In this document: positions 8,941 to 17,127 of the stretch, in pieces | Layout: each line of letters opens with the position of its first letter | Position numbering within the stretch: the stretch's first letter is position 1 | Source of the DNA: Williamsia muralis NBRC 105860 | GTDB lineage: Bacteria; Actinomycetota; Actinomycetes; Mycobacteriales; Mycobacteriaceae | Length of the DNA: 64,000 nucleotides | Assembly (NCBI RefSeq): GCF_001598915.1 | Contig: NZ_BDAP01000002.1 | Span: 620,001 to 684,000, forward strand | Direction of reading: 5' to 3' | The notes under the pieces: generated by a model | Told to the model about the DNA's origin: nothing | What the model saw: only the letters and a program-made list of their open reading frames with translations | Databases searched by the model: none | Position numbers and translations under genes: made by a program

Positions 8941-9008
8941 CTCCCGCACGGCTTTGTGCCTCGCGCCCGTGTTCAAACACGGGCGTGAGGCGCAAACACG
9001 TGCGGGAG
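8941..9008 (+). repeat. long hairpin of repeat unit 1
   Basis: The outer arms CTCCCGCACG (8941-8950) and CGTGCGGGAG (8999-9008) are exact complements. The inner arms (about 8953-8973 and 8975-8996) pair except for two positions that would be G-U wobbles in plus-strand RNA but A-C mismatches in minus-strand RNA. The loop is essentially one base. This is the longest hairpin in the window. Equivalent hairpins lie at about 9221-9288 and 9466-9534. Confidence 0.8.
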
Positions 9009-9046
9009 GAGGTGGGGGAAGAGATTCGGGCCGTTGTTGCTGTTCT

Positions 9047-9123
9047 CCACCACAAACGTCCCCGAGATCCAACATCGAGGGCATATTCCCGTCCGTGCAC
9101 GTTGACGGGGACGTTTGTGGTGG
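9047..9123. repeat. 18-bp perfect inverted repeat enclosing a 41-nt loop
   Basis: The arms 9047-9064 (CCACCACAAACGTCCCCG) and 9106-9123 are exact reverse complements. The loop carries the conserved CCAACATCGAGGGC. In unit 3 the right arm (9630-9647) is retained but the left arm reads CCACCAAGATCGTCCCCG, so only its ends still pair; in unit 2 the right arm is missing. Confidence 0.8.
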
Positions 9124-9716
9124 GTTGCGGGGATGGCGGGCCTATTCAGCCAGCTGTTCTTGTTGGCTCGCTTCGCTCGGGGGCAGTGTCACGGCGGTGA
9201 GCATTCGGGGAGTTGTTTTGCTGACGCACGGCTTTGTGCCTCGCGCCCGTGTTCAAACATGGGCGTGGGGCCCAAACACGTGCGGGAGGAGGTGGGGGAA
9301 GAGATTCGGGCCGTTGTTGCTGTTCTCCACCAAGATCGTCCCCGAGGCCCAACATCGAGGGCTTATTTCCTCCGCTCTGCTTGTTGGCTCGCTTCGCTCG
9401 CGGGCGGACGGCCTCCGTCGCGTCTGCGGGCGGGGTGAGGCGGTGAGCATTCGGGCCGTTGTCTTGCTGGCGCACGGCTTTGTGCCTCGCGCACGTGTTC
9501 AAACACGGGCGTGAGGCGCAAACACGGGCGGGAGGAGGTGGGAAGAGATTCGGGCCGTTGTTGCTGTTCTCCACCAAGATCGTCCCCGAGACCCAACATC
9601 GAGGGCATATTCCCGTCCGTGCACGTTGACGGGGACGTTTGTGGTGGGTTTTCAGGGATGCTCGCCCTGTCGAACCGGTTGGCTCGCTTCGCCTGCGGGT
9701 GGTGCGAACCTCCAGG

Positions 9717-10469
9717 TCACCGGCCCAAGGCCGTGTGCATCTCCCAGATCAGGACTTCGGCGTCGGTGTTGGCGGTGAGTCTCTCGCCGCCCCCATCGGT
9801 GATCCGGGCTGCGTCGCCGGTGTGCGCCCGGCCGGTGGATTCGAGATCCACAGACCCCGATGCCACGAAGACGTGGCCCCACGGCAGGTCCGGCAAGGTG
9901 ATCGATTGGCCGGCCGAGAGCCGGGCCACGTGCAGGGCAGCCGAGCGGTTCGCGATCCGGATCGCCGAGTCGTACTTCGGCATACCCGACGCCACGGTGA
10001 CGAGCCCGCCCGACTGCAACTGATCGCCGATGTCGAGTTGGTCGTAGCCGGGCTCGATGCCGGCCTCGTCGGGAAGCACCCACATCTGCACGAAGTGCAC
10101 GGGGTCGGCGCCGGTTCCCTGTTGTAGCTGCCAGGTGTCGTTGCGTTCGGAATGCCGGATACCGGTGCCCGCGCTCATCCGCTGGGCGAGCCCCGGATAG
10201 ATGACGCCGGAATGGCCCATCGAGTCCTGATGCACCAGCGACCCCGACAGCACCCACGTCACGATTTCCATGTCCCGATGAGGATGGGTGTCGAAGCCCT
10301 GCTGCGGGGCGACGCGGTCGTCGTTGTTCACCAGCAGCACACCGTGATGTGTGTTGGCCGGGTCGTAGTTGTCGCCGAACGAAAAGCTGTGCCGCGAATC
10401 GAGCCAGTCGATGCGGGTGGTGGGTCGGTCGTCAGCGCGGACCAGTTGATGGAGACTCACCCCATCCAT
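9717..10469 (-). CDS. pirin family protein (cupin; possible quercetinase)
   Basis: About 250 residues. The N-terminal half is a typical pirin: DSRHSFSFGDNYDP, HHGVLLVNNDD, then the metal-binding cluster THPHRDMEIVTWVLSG and SAGTGIRHSE, supplying the His and Glu ligands. The C-terminal half is the second cupin barrel. Characterised pirins bind Fe(II) or act as quercetin 2,3-dioxygenases or redox sensors; the activity here is not determinable. ATG at 10469 chosen; an in-frame start nine codons upstream adds only Arg-rich residues. Convergent with the tau operon across the repeat array. Confidence 0.88.
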   Translation of the reverse strand: MDGVSLHQLVRADDRPTTRIDWLDSRHSFSFGDNYDPANTHHGVLLVNNDDRVAPQQGFDTHPHRDMEIVTWVLSGSLVHQDSMGHSGVIYPGLAQRMSAGTGIRHSERNDTWQLQQGTGADPVHFVQMWVLPDEAGIEPGYDQLDIGDQLQSGGLVTVASGMPKYDSAIRIANRSAALHVARLSAGQSITLPDLPWGHVFVASGSVDLESTGRAHTGDAARITDGGGERLTANTDAEVLIWEMHTALGR

Positions 10470-10615
10470 CTTCCGCCTGCTCGGTCGTCGTCGCAAAAGT
10501 GGACGAATAGGGCCGAAAAGCAGCTGATTTAAGGGTAGTTACTCGATTGTGACGGTCTCGTAAGCAAGTCGGAAACTACATTGGTGCCATTCACCCTGTT
10601 ACAGGAGTGAAAATT

Positions 10616-12262
10616 GTGACTATGCGTCGTTCCCCCGGCCGTTCCGCGGCCATTGCAGTTCTTGCGCTCGTCTGCGCGCTTGCCGCCACGTCTTGTGGCG
10701 CCTTCGGCAAGGAACTCGACACCGGCGCCGCAGCGATGCTGAACCAGTTCGCCGCCGCGATGGAAGGCCAGGATTCGGCGGCTGCGGCCGGGTTCACATC
10801 GGCGCCGGGGCCGGCCGGCACCGCGCTGCAGGCCACCCTCACGGGGATGTCGGCACAGAAAGTCGACGTGAAGGTGGGGCACGCCCAGGAGTACACCGAC
10901 GGCACCGCGACCTTCGACCTCGAGACCACCTGGCAACTCGGCAACGAGCGCGAATTCACCACGAAGACGGCCGGCTCGGCTCGCAAGCTGTCCCTCGGCT
11001 GGAGGGTGAACTGGCAACCCGAACTACTCGCCGACGACATGCCCGCCGGGGGAAGCCTCCGGAACATCCGCACCGACGCACGGCCCTCGCCGGTGGTACT
11101 CGACCGCTCCGGCAAGCCGATGCTCAACCTGCAGACGATCAACGAGATCGTTCTCGATCCCGGCGCCACCCGTGATCTGGGGGCAGCGACCACGGCACTT
11201 GCCGGAATCATCGCCCCGCTCGCGCCACTGGTCACCCCCGCCGTGATGACCCAGCAGCTCCGCGATTCGGGTAATCAGCCGGTCACCGTCGTCTCCGTGC
11301 GCGAGTCGGACATGGTGGCGCTGGCCGGCGACCCGAAGTCGGTGCCCGGAGTCTCGATCCGGAAGGTGCCGCAGCTGGTCCTGATCGACCGGCGACTGGA
11401 TTCGCCGGTACTCGACGGCGTCCACGACTACTGGCAGGCCATTCGCGACGCCACATCCGGGTGGGCGGTCCAGATGCTGGCGCCCGGCCAGAAGCCGCTG
11501 CAGCTCGCCGGTGAGCAGGGGCCGGCCGGTCCGAACGTGCCCACCACCATCGACCCGATCACCCAGTTGGACGCCCTCGACGCCGTCGTCGAGGTTGCAC
11601 AACCGGCGAGCATCCTGGTGCTCGACGCCAAGACCGGGGCGATCCGCGCGTCCACCCGCAACGACCTGGCCACCGAACACGGCATCACCATCGGCAGGCA
11701 GTACCCGGCAGGCACAACGTTGGGTCCGGCCGCCAAGGTCATCAACGAGGTTGCCGGATCCGATGATTCGAAGGCGGCCGCGTTGCTGGCCCAACTCGGC
11801 CTCGACGTGGACTTCACCATCCCCGGTGTCCGCCCCGAGGGCGGAGGACAGGGCATCGACGCAAAGCCGGTGACCTTCCGCTCCGAGGACCTCACCGTGT
11901 CCGCGCTGAACATGGCGACGCTCGGCGTGGCGATAGCCCGCGGCAGTTCGATCGCCCCGTCCATCATCGTGGGACAGCCGGGCCGGGTCTCCGGAGGAGA
12001 GCTCGGGACCGTGGATCCTGCGGTGCTCGGCACGGTCGGCAAGGCCATGCGCGACACCGCCACCACGGGTGATGCCAGCGACCTGACGAATGCGTCCGGG
12101 ATGCGAGCGCTCGTGGGCACCAACGGCCCGCAGGGTCCGGGCTGGTTTGTCGGGATCTCGGGCAGCAAGGTCTTTGTCGTCTACTGCGAGGGCGAGCGGT
12201 CGGGTACCGCGGCACTTGCTGTGGCGCAACGTTTCCTGACACCCCGGGTACATCCGCAGTAG
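10616..12262 (+). CDS. penicillin-binding-protein-like lipoprotein with degenerate catalytic motifs
   Basis: 548 residues. Lipoprotein signal with lipobox LAATSC (Cys about 27), an NTF2-like MecA_N domain (about 35-140), a PBP dimerisation-like region (about 150-275) and a transpeptidase-like domain beginning at TTIDPITQLDALDAVVE. In active class B enzymes the phrase after the VLDAKTG-type strand is PGSTFK; here it reads PAGTTLG (about 364-370), so the nucleophilic serine and general-base lysine are gone. The KTG box is replaced around ALVGTNGPQGPGWFVGI. It is therefore probably a non-enzymatic penicillin-binding-fold protein, perhaps a scaffold or sensor. GTG 10616 chosen because AGGAG ends eight bases upstream; GTG 10607 and ATG 10622 are alternatives. 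Confidence 0.8.
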   Translation: MTMRRSPGRSAAIAVLALVCALAATSCGAFGKELDTGAAAMLNQFAAAMEGQDSAAAAGFTSAPGPAGTALQATLTGMSAQKVDVKVGHAQEYTDGTATFDLETTWQLGNEREFTTKTAGSARKLSLGWRVNWQPELLADDMPAGGSLRNIRTDARPSPVVLDRSGKPMLNLQTINEIVLDPGATRDLGAATTALAGIIAPLAPLVTPAVMTQQLRDSGNQPVTVVSVRESDMVALAGDPKSVPGVSIRKVPQLVLIDRRLDSPVLDGVHDYWQAIRDATSGWAVQMLAPGQKPLQLAGEQGPAGPNVPTTIDPITQLDALDAVVEVAQPASILVLDAKTGAIRASTRNDLATEHGITIGRQYPAGTTLGPAAKVINEVAGSDDSKAAALLAQLGLDVDFTIPGVRPEGGGQGIDAKPVTFRSEDLTVSALNMATLGVAIARGSSIAPSIIVGQPGRVSGGELGTVDPAVLGTVGKAMRDTATTGDASDLTNASGMRALVGTNGPQGPGWFVGISGSKVFVVYCEGERSGTAALAVAQRFLTPRVHPQ

Positions 12263-12273
12263 TCCCGGACCGC

Positions 12274-13635
12274 TCAGTGGGTCCTGGCCAGGGCGTCCGC
12301 CTGGCGGCGTGCCTCGCGGCGGTCCTTGATCACCGGAGCGCTCTCCTTGATCGACAGCAGGCACACCAGACTCACCGCCATCAGGGCTGCGGCGTAGAAG
12401 CCGACGGGGATCACGCTGCCCGTTGCGCTCACCAGTCGGTTGGCGATCATCGGAGCGAACCCGCCGCCCAGCACCGCCCCGACCTGGAAGCCGATGCCGA
12501 TCCCGCTGTAGCGCTGGCTCACCGGGAAGAGCTCGGCAAACGTGGTGAGGATTGGTCCATAGACGAATCCGGTCAACGCGAACCCGATCGAGATGACCGT
12601 GATGCATGCGGTGAACGACCCGTTCTCGGTGACCCAGAAGAGATACGGCGCGAACAACAGTGCGGTGACCATACCGAACCCGATCACGGGTTTGCGTCCG
12701 ATCCGGTCAGACAGATAGCTGCCCAGTACGACGGTTGCAGCGTGGCACGCAAGGGCCACGGTGATTCCGAGGACAACCTCGGAGCGGACGAAGCCACGGC
12801 CGGGCGATGACTCGGTCAAGAACGAGAGCATGAACGTGAACAGCAGAAACGCGTAACAGTTCTGGCCGATGTTCATACCCGCCGCGAGTCCCACCCGCTT
12901 CCAGTTCTCCTTGACGACCGCGAGCGCCTTCGGGGCGTCGACGTCTTCTTCGGCGGTGGTCGCCACGAAATCGGGGGTTTCACTGATCTTCACCCGGGTC
13001 CAGATCCCGATCGCGAGCACCAGCCCGCCGGCCAGGAACGGGATCCGCCAGCCCCACGCGATCACATCTTCCATGGGGAGCAGCAGCACGAGCGCGAACG
13101 ACAGGTTGGCCAGGATTCCGCCGACCGGCGAGCCCAACGTGACAAAAGCGCCATAGAGTCCTCGGCGCTCGCGGGGTGCGTGTTCGGCGGCGAGCAGGGT
13201 GGCCCCGCCGATCTCGCCGCCTCGTGAGATGCCGTGAACCATTCGCAGGAATATCAGGATGATGGGTGCCGCCACACCGATGGCGTTGCTGTCGGGCAGG
13301 ATGCCCATCACCAGAGTCGCCCCTCCCATCAGGAGGAAGGCAGTGGTCAGCGCGGTTCGTCGGCCGAATCTGTCACCGTAGTATCCGAAGATCACCGCGC
13401 CGATCGGGGCCATGATGAACCCGACCGCGAACGTGGCGAAGCCGAGGAACGTGCCGAACCACGGGTCGTCGACGTTGAAGTACACCTTGTTGAACACCAG
13501 TGCGGTGGCGGTGCCGTAGATGGCGAAGTCGTAGAACTCCAGGATGGTTCCGGCGCCGGAGGCCACCCCGATGCGAGTGGCTCCTTCGCGGCGGTCTTCG
13601 CCGGCTCGTGCGACTGGATGATTTGTGGCCACCAT
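12274..13635 (-). CDS. MFS transporter, metabolite:H+ symporter (MHS) type
   Basis: 453 residues with 12 predicted TM helices. N-terminal hallmark GTILEFYDFAIYGTATALVF, the first MFS loop motif GYYGDRFGRRTAL near residue 85, and SRGGEIGGATLLAAEHAP near 135 match the shikimate/alpha-ketoglutarate/proline-betaine MHS subfamily. It likely imports an organic acid or betaine by proton symport. It shares its strand with the dehydrogenase pair upstream but is separated by 214 bp containing a perfect palindrome, so it may have its own promoter. The stop is only 11 bp from the stop of the convergent PBP-like gene. Confidence 0.85.
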   Translation of the reverse strand: MVATNHPVARAGEDRREGATRIGVASGAGTILEFYDFAIYGTATALVFNKVYFNVDDPWFGTFLGFATFAVGFIMAPIGAVIFGYYGDRFGRRTALTTAFLLMGGATLVMGILPDSNAIGVAAPIILIFLRMVHGISRGGEIGGATLLAAEHAPRERRGLYGAFVTLGSPVGGILANLSFALVLLLPMEDVIAWGWRIPFLAGGLVLAIGIWTRVKISETPDFVATTAEEDVDAPKALAVVKENWKRVGLAAGMNIGQNCYAFLLFTFMLSFLTESSPGRGFVRSEVVLGITVALACHAATVVLGSYLSDRIGRKPVIGFGMVTALLFAPYLFWVTENGSFTACITVISIGFALTGFVYGPILTTFAELFPVSQRYSGIGIGFQVGAVLGGGFAPMIANRLVSATGSVIPVGFYAAALMAVSLVCLLSIKESAPVIKDRREARRQADALARTH

Positions 13636-13713
13636 GTCTATGCTCCTCGTGACAGATGAAAAGTGCCGGGTCTGGCGAACATGCCAGGGTCCGGGTCTGG
13701 CGGATGGATCGAT

Positions 13714-13725
13714 GATGCGCGCATC
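13714..13725. promoter_or_regulatory. 12-bp perfect palindrome upstream of the MHS transporter gene
   Basis: GATGCGCGCATC sits about 80 bp upstream of the transporter start inside a 214-bp gap that otherwise holds only a short imperfect direct repeat (CCGGGTCTGG twice, near 13665 and 13691). Its position fits an operator, but no regulator can be assigned to it. Confidence 0.35.
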
Positions 13726-13849
13726 TCGGCGCGCTGCGAATAGGGAAAAGCCTTACTGCGCAGCCACCTTGGCTGCGACCTCGGGCCATCAGGGCAGCGT
13801 CGAGCGCAACGCCGGGCGGGCGCCGTCCTGAGAGTTGCTGTGTGCTCGG

Positions 13850-14839
13850 CTAAGTCGTGGGAACGAGGTCCCCGTAGCGCGGGAGCTCACCCAATGCGTC
13901 GAGGATGCGGGCGAACTCGGCGGTCCGGCGGGCCTGGTACTCGTCGACGGTGAGCGGGTCAAAAGTATAGAATCCCTGCCCGTCGGAGATGCCTCGACGA
14001 CCGGATGCCATGTTCGATTCGACGAGCTCTGCAGGCGAGAAGCGTTCGCCCAGTTCACCTTTCAAGTAGTTCGACGCGTGGTACAAGATGTCGCACCCGC
14101 CCCAGTCGATGAACTCGAGGAGCCCCAGAACCGAGAAGCGGGCACCGAAACCGATTCGGACCGCACGGTCGATGTCTTCGGCACTGGCAACACCTTCGGC
14201 CACCATCCTGGCTGCCTCGTTCATCACCAGCGCCTGCAGGCGCGGCACGATGTAGCCAGGAGAAGGTGAGCAGGTCACCGGGGTCTTGCCGATGGCGATC
14301 ATCAGTTCCCGTGTGGCCTCGACCGCCAGCTCGCTCGTGTGGACGCCGGCGCTGATCTCCACCAGGGGGATGAGGTCGGCGGGATTGAGCCAGTGTGCGT
14401 TCAGGAACCGCTCTGGGTGGGAGACGAACTCGTAGAGGTCGGTCACGAGGAAACTCGACGTCGTGGAGGCGATCGGTACATCGTCTTCGACGGTGTTCTC
14501 GATCCACGACAGTGCAACGCGTTTGACCTCCATGATCTCCGGGACGGCCTCGAACACCAGCTGGGCAGAAGACATCGCGGTCAGGGCGTCCGGTGCCGAC
14601 ACGACCGTGACCCGATCGAGTACTTCTTCCAGGTCTGTGGGGTGCAAGAGCCCGAGGATGACCTTTCGCTCCAGCATGGAGCGGATCGACGCCTCCACCG
14701 CCTGCAGGTACGACCCGGTGCTGTCGCCGCGGTCACGGAGGTCCACGACGGACACCGCGACGTGCCCGAACGCGAGCGCCGCCGCGATTCCCTGGCCCAT
14801 GCGCCCGGCGCCCACTATCGCGACATTCGAAATGGTCAC
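13850..14839 (-). CDS. 3-hydroxyacyl-CoA dehydrogenase family protein
   Basis: 329 residues from GTG 14839; the longer upstream reading is non-homologous and would overlap the preceding gene deeply. Rossmann motif GAGRMGQG at residues about 10-17, the NAD-binding and catalytic region with NAHWLNPADLIPLVEI (HxxNP near 145), and the C-terminal 3HCDH helical domain with GFGARF. Members oxidise L-3-hydroxyacyl-CoAs or related acids such as carnitine or gulonate. The start codon overlaps the stop of the octopine-dehydrogenase-like gene (GTGA), so the two are translationally coupled and probably act on the same pathway. Confidence 0.85.
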   Translation of the reverse strand: MTISNVAIVGAGRMGQGIAAALAFGHVAVSVVDLRDRGDSTGSYLQAVEASIRSMLERKVILGLLHPTDLEEVLDRVTVVSAPDALTAMSSAQLVFEAVPEIMEVKRVALSWIENTVEDDVPIASTTSSFLVTDLYEFVSHPERFLNAHWLNPADLIPLVEISAGVHTSELAVEATRELMIAIGKTPVTCSPSPGYIVPRLQALVMNEAARMVAEGVASAEDIDRAVRIGFGARFSVLGLLEFIDWGGCDILYHASNYLKGELGERFSPAELVESNMASGRRGISDGQGFYTFDPLTVDEYQARRTAEFARILDALGELPRYGDLVPTT

Positions 14840-15936
14840 CGAGAGAATCCGTTCCGCAGGAAGTCCGACATCGAGTCGCGATCGAGGTCGGACAGGCCGA
14901 GCGCCTCGAGTGTGCGGCCACCGGTGCCGGTGGCGCGTCCGGTGATCGCACCCGCGAGGGCGAGCAGGCCGTCGGCGACCGGTGTGGGCACTGATGCCCA
15001 GTGGCCGACCGACGACAGCAGGGCCAGCCCGATCTCCACGTCTTCGGTCATGTAGCGGTGCGTGTGCAAATCGATCTTCTCGCGCCAATCCCCACTGTCC
15101 GTGAGCTTTTCGTGTGCCGAATTTCCGTACATCCACTCGTCGCCGTCGGCCGAATAGTGGTCCGCGAGAGGGAAATGTGGGGCCGCGTAACCCAGGGCCC
15201 GTCGTACGGCGATGCGCTCTGCGTCCAGTGCCGATGTGACCCTGCGGATCGAATCCTGAGTGCCCTCGTTGTGGATGTCCCAGGCCGGGAAATGTTCCAA
15301 GGGCCCGGCATTCATGAGGATCAGCGGGGGATGGATGATCGGCCCGGCATTCATGAGCGCTCCGCTGAGTGCGTCCTCGACTCGTTCCACCGAAGGGTAG
15401 ACCTCGGTCAAGGTGGCAAGTGCCCGGTCGGTGTGGCGTGCCGGGAACACCCCGGTGGGTAGACGGGTGGCATATCCGCTCACGACCACCCTGGACTCGC
15501 CGTACTTGCGGGCAAGGTAGGGGAGCGTACCGGTCTCCGCGAAGGCAACATCGGCCGGATTTCCCGAATCATGCAGTGCGCGAGCAAAAATGAACGAACC
15601 GAAGCTACCTGGCGGCAGGTACACGACCTGCCCGTCCTGCAGATGTGGGGCGAGGGTGGTGGCGAGATCATCATGTGCGAAAGCGGGTATCGGGATGACG
15701 ATCACATCGGCCGCGGCGACCGCATCACGGAGATCGGAAGTCACCGATATGCCGCCACCGTCGACCGGGATCCGGCGTTCTCCGCGATGGTCTTTGATGT
15801 CGAGGTGACCCACCGACGTGAGGGCGTCGAAAGCACTCGGCTCCCGGCGCCACCACGTCACATGGTGATCGTTCTCGGTCAGCTCTGCAGCCGCGGCATA
15901 GGCGCCGTGGCCACCACCGATGACACAAACTTTCAT
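14836..15936 (-). CDS. NAD/NADP octopine/nopaline dehydrogenase family protein
   Basis: 366 residues from ATG 15936, preceded by GAGGAACGGGT; an upstream reading adds 14 charged residues. The N-terminal nucleotide-binding motif is CVIGGGHGAYAAAAEL. The C-terminal opine-dehydrogenase domain carries NAGPIIHPPLILMNAG and the family-typical HYSADGDEWMYG region, including the His that would be catalytic. Opine dehydrogenases reductively condense amino acids with 2-oxo acids, or the reverse. Being coupled to a hydroxyacyl-CoA dehydrogenase and opposite an Lrp-type regulator suggests an amino-acid-derived substrate, which is an inference. Confidence 0.82.
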   Translation of the reverse strand: MKVCVIGGGHGAYAAAAELTENDHHVTWWRREPSAFDALTSVGHLDIKDHRGERRIPVDGGGISVTSDLRDAVAAADVIVIPIPAFAHDDLATTLAPHLQDGQVVYLPPGSFGSFIFARALHDSGNPADVAFAETGTLPYLARKYGESRVVVSGYATRLPTGVFPARHTDRALATLTEVYPSVERVEDALSGALMNAGPIIHPPLILMNAGPLEHFPAWDIHNEGTQDSIRRVTSALDAERIAVRRALGYAAPHFPLADHYSADGDEWMYGNSAHEKLTDSGDWREKIDLHTHRYMTEDVEIGLALLSSVGHWASVPTPVADGLLALAGAITGRATGTGGRTLEALGLSDLDRDSMSDFLRNGFSR

Positions 15937-16070
15937 ACCCGTTCCTCGTCTCTCATCGTGCCGCTCGCGCGGCTCCAATTGCGATGCGAGAAAACTACAA
16001 TCGCGACCCGTCGGCGTCTCGGCTCCGGCGTCGACTGAAAAATTTCGCTGTCATGTTGCACGATTGTGCT
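15937..16070. promoter_or_regulatory. divergent promoter region with Lrp-box-like inverted repeat
   Basis: Between the opine dehydrogenase and the Lrp gene. TTGCGAT (15979-15985) and ATCGCGA (16000-16006) form a near-perfect inverted repeat separated by an A-rich spacer (GAAAACTA), the layout Lrp/AsnC proteins prefer. A second AT-richer stretch (GAAAAATTT near 16037) precedes the regulator start. Confidence 0.35.
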
Positions 16071-17057
16071 GTGACCGACGACATCGATGATCAGATCGTG
16101 CATGCGCTGCAGGTTGCGCCGCGCGCACCGTGGGGAGCCGTCGGGGACGTACTCGGAATCAGTGCGGCAACCGCCTCGCGGCGGTGGGACCGCCTGGTGG
16201 AGAACGGGCTGGCGTGGATCGTGACGTACCCGGGGGGTGCGTACCTCGACAAGTGCTGCAGCGCATTTGTGGAAGTACACACCGCGGCTCGCCCGAAAGG
16301 TCTACTCGACGAATTGATCCGGGATCGTCATGTGGCGACCATCCAGCGAACTGCCGGCGACAGCGACCTGCTGTTGACGGTGATGGTGCCCGACCTCGGT
16401 TTCCTCGGCGACTGGGTTCAGCGGCTCGCAGATACCGATGGTTCGGCCCGGACCCGAACCCGCGTGGTCATGCGTGTGCACGGCGAGAGCGAGCGCTGGC
16501 GGGTGCACGCGCTGTCCGACACACAAGAGGCAGCGCTGGCCCAGTACCGACCTGCGCCCGTGCCGATGACACACGAGCCGGACGAGGCGGACCTGGAGCT
16601 GATGGCTGCCCTGGCCACCGACGGCCGCCGATCCGCCGTCGACCTCGCCAACCTCACCGGGCTCAGTGCCCCGACCGTCCGGAGGCGGTTGACCCGGCTG
16701 ATGGCCGAGAGAATTCTGTCGATCCGCTGCGAGGTGGCGCATGCCTACAGCGCGTGGCCGGTGACCGCCAACGTCTGGGCCCGTGGGAACTCACGCGCCC
16801 TCGACACCCTGGTCGAATCGCTCGACGCTTTCCCTCAGGTACGCGTCTGCTGCGAGGTGACCGGGACCGCAAATGTGATCATGACCGTGTGGCTGCACCA
16901 CATCAGTGAGTTGTCGCAGTTCGAACACGAACTGGAGCGACGGGTGCCGGGGCTGACAGTGGTGGACCGGTCTGTCACGCTTGAGACCTCGAAGAGACTC
17001 GGCTCCGTGCTCGACCGTGACGGGCGCCGAATCGGGTCCGTGCCGGTGGTGTTGTGA
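16071..17057 (+). CDS. tandem double-module Lrp/AsnC family transcriptional regulator
   Basis: 328 residues from GTG 16071; ATG 16053 is an alternative. Two complete Lrp-like halves are visible: an HTH at about 5-50 (SAATASRRWDRLVENGL) followed by a RAM-like beta-alpha domain to about 150, then a second HTH at about 170-215 (LTGLSAPTVRRRLTRLMAERIL) and a second RAM-like domain. Ordinary Lrp proteins have one half and form octamers; a fused dimer would bind fixed paired sites. It is divergent from the opine dehydrogenase operon and probably controls it and itself in response to an amino acid. Confidence 0.85.
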   Translation: MTDDIDDQIVHALQVAPRAPWGAVGDVLGISAATASRRWDRLVENGLAWIVTYPGGAYLDKCCSAFVEVHTAARPKGLLDELIRDRHVATIQRTAGDSDLLLTVMVPDLGFLGDWVQRLADTDGSARTRTRVVMRVHGESERWRVHALSDTQEAALAQYRPAPVPMTHEPDEADLELMAALATDGRRSAVDLANLTGLSAPTVRRRLTRLMAERILSIRCEVAHAYSAWPVTANVWARGNSRALDTLVESLDAFPQVRVCCEVTGTANVIMTVWLHHISELSQFEHELERRVPGLTVVDRSVTLETSKRLGSVLDRDGRRIGSVPVVL

Positions 17058-17127
17058 CCCTGCCACCACCGCAAACTTCAGACCGCACGACGAGCGAGAG
17101 CCATTGCCGAACGCGCTCGCGCCGGTC

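Larger units (their letters stand above)
8885..9700. repeat. three-copy hairpin-rich tandem repeat array, non-coding
   Basis: Three imperfect direct repeats start at 8885 (278 bp), 9163 (221 bp) and 9384 (295 bp), each opening with TTGGCTCGCTTCGC; a fourth, truncated opening lies at 9679. Each unit carries the same order: GCGGTGAGCATTCGGG, a long hairpin around GTGTTCAAACA, AGATTCGGGCCGTTGTTGC, then CCACCA...CGTCCCCGAG..CCAACATCGAGGGC. Units 1 and 3 end with an outer inverted arm GGGGACGTTTGTGGTGG that unit 2 has lost. Frames read through it show only low-complexity Arg/Pro/Ser products, so I treat it as non-coding. Function is unknown; possibly a mobile palindromic element, a structured RNA or a transcription barrier between the tau operon and the convergent pirin gene. 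Confidence 0.85.

Noticed and set aside
8933-9608. Several overlapping 60-190-residue open frames on both strands in the repeat array
   Set aside because: They are repeat-encoded, Cys/Arg/Pro/Ser-rich, lack ribosome sites and resemble no family; they repeat because the DNA does.
8885-9700. CRISPR-like array
   Set aside because: Units are more than 220 bp with no short identical repeats alternating with unique spacers, and no cas genes are present.
11024-12607. 527-residue antisense frame opposite the PBP-like gene
   Set aside because: Shadow frame: Arg/Gly/His-rich without motifs, lying over a well-supported gene on the other strand.
14840-15136. N-terminal extension of the hydroxyacyl-CoA dehydrogenase
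   Set aside because: The extension is Arg/Pro-rich, precedes the Rossmann motif by about 100 residues and overlaps the opine dehydrogenase gene; GTG 14839 with a GTGA overlap is far better.
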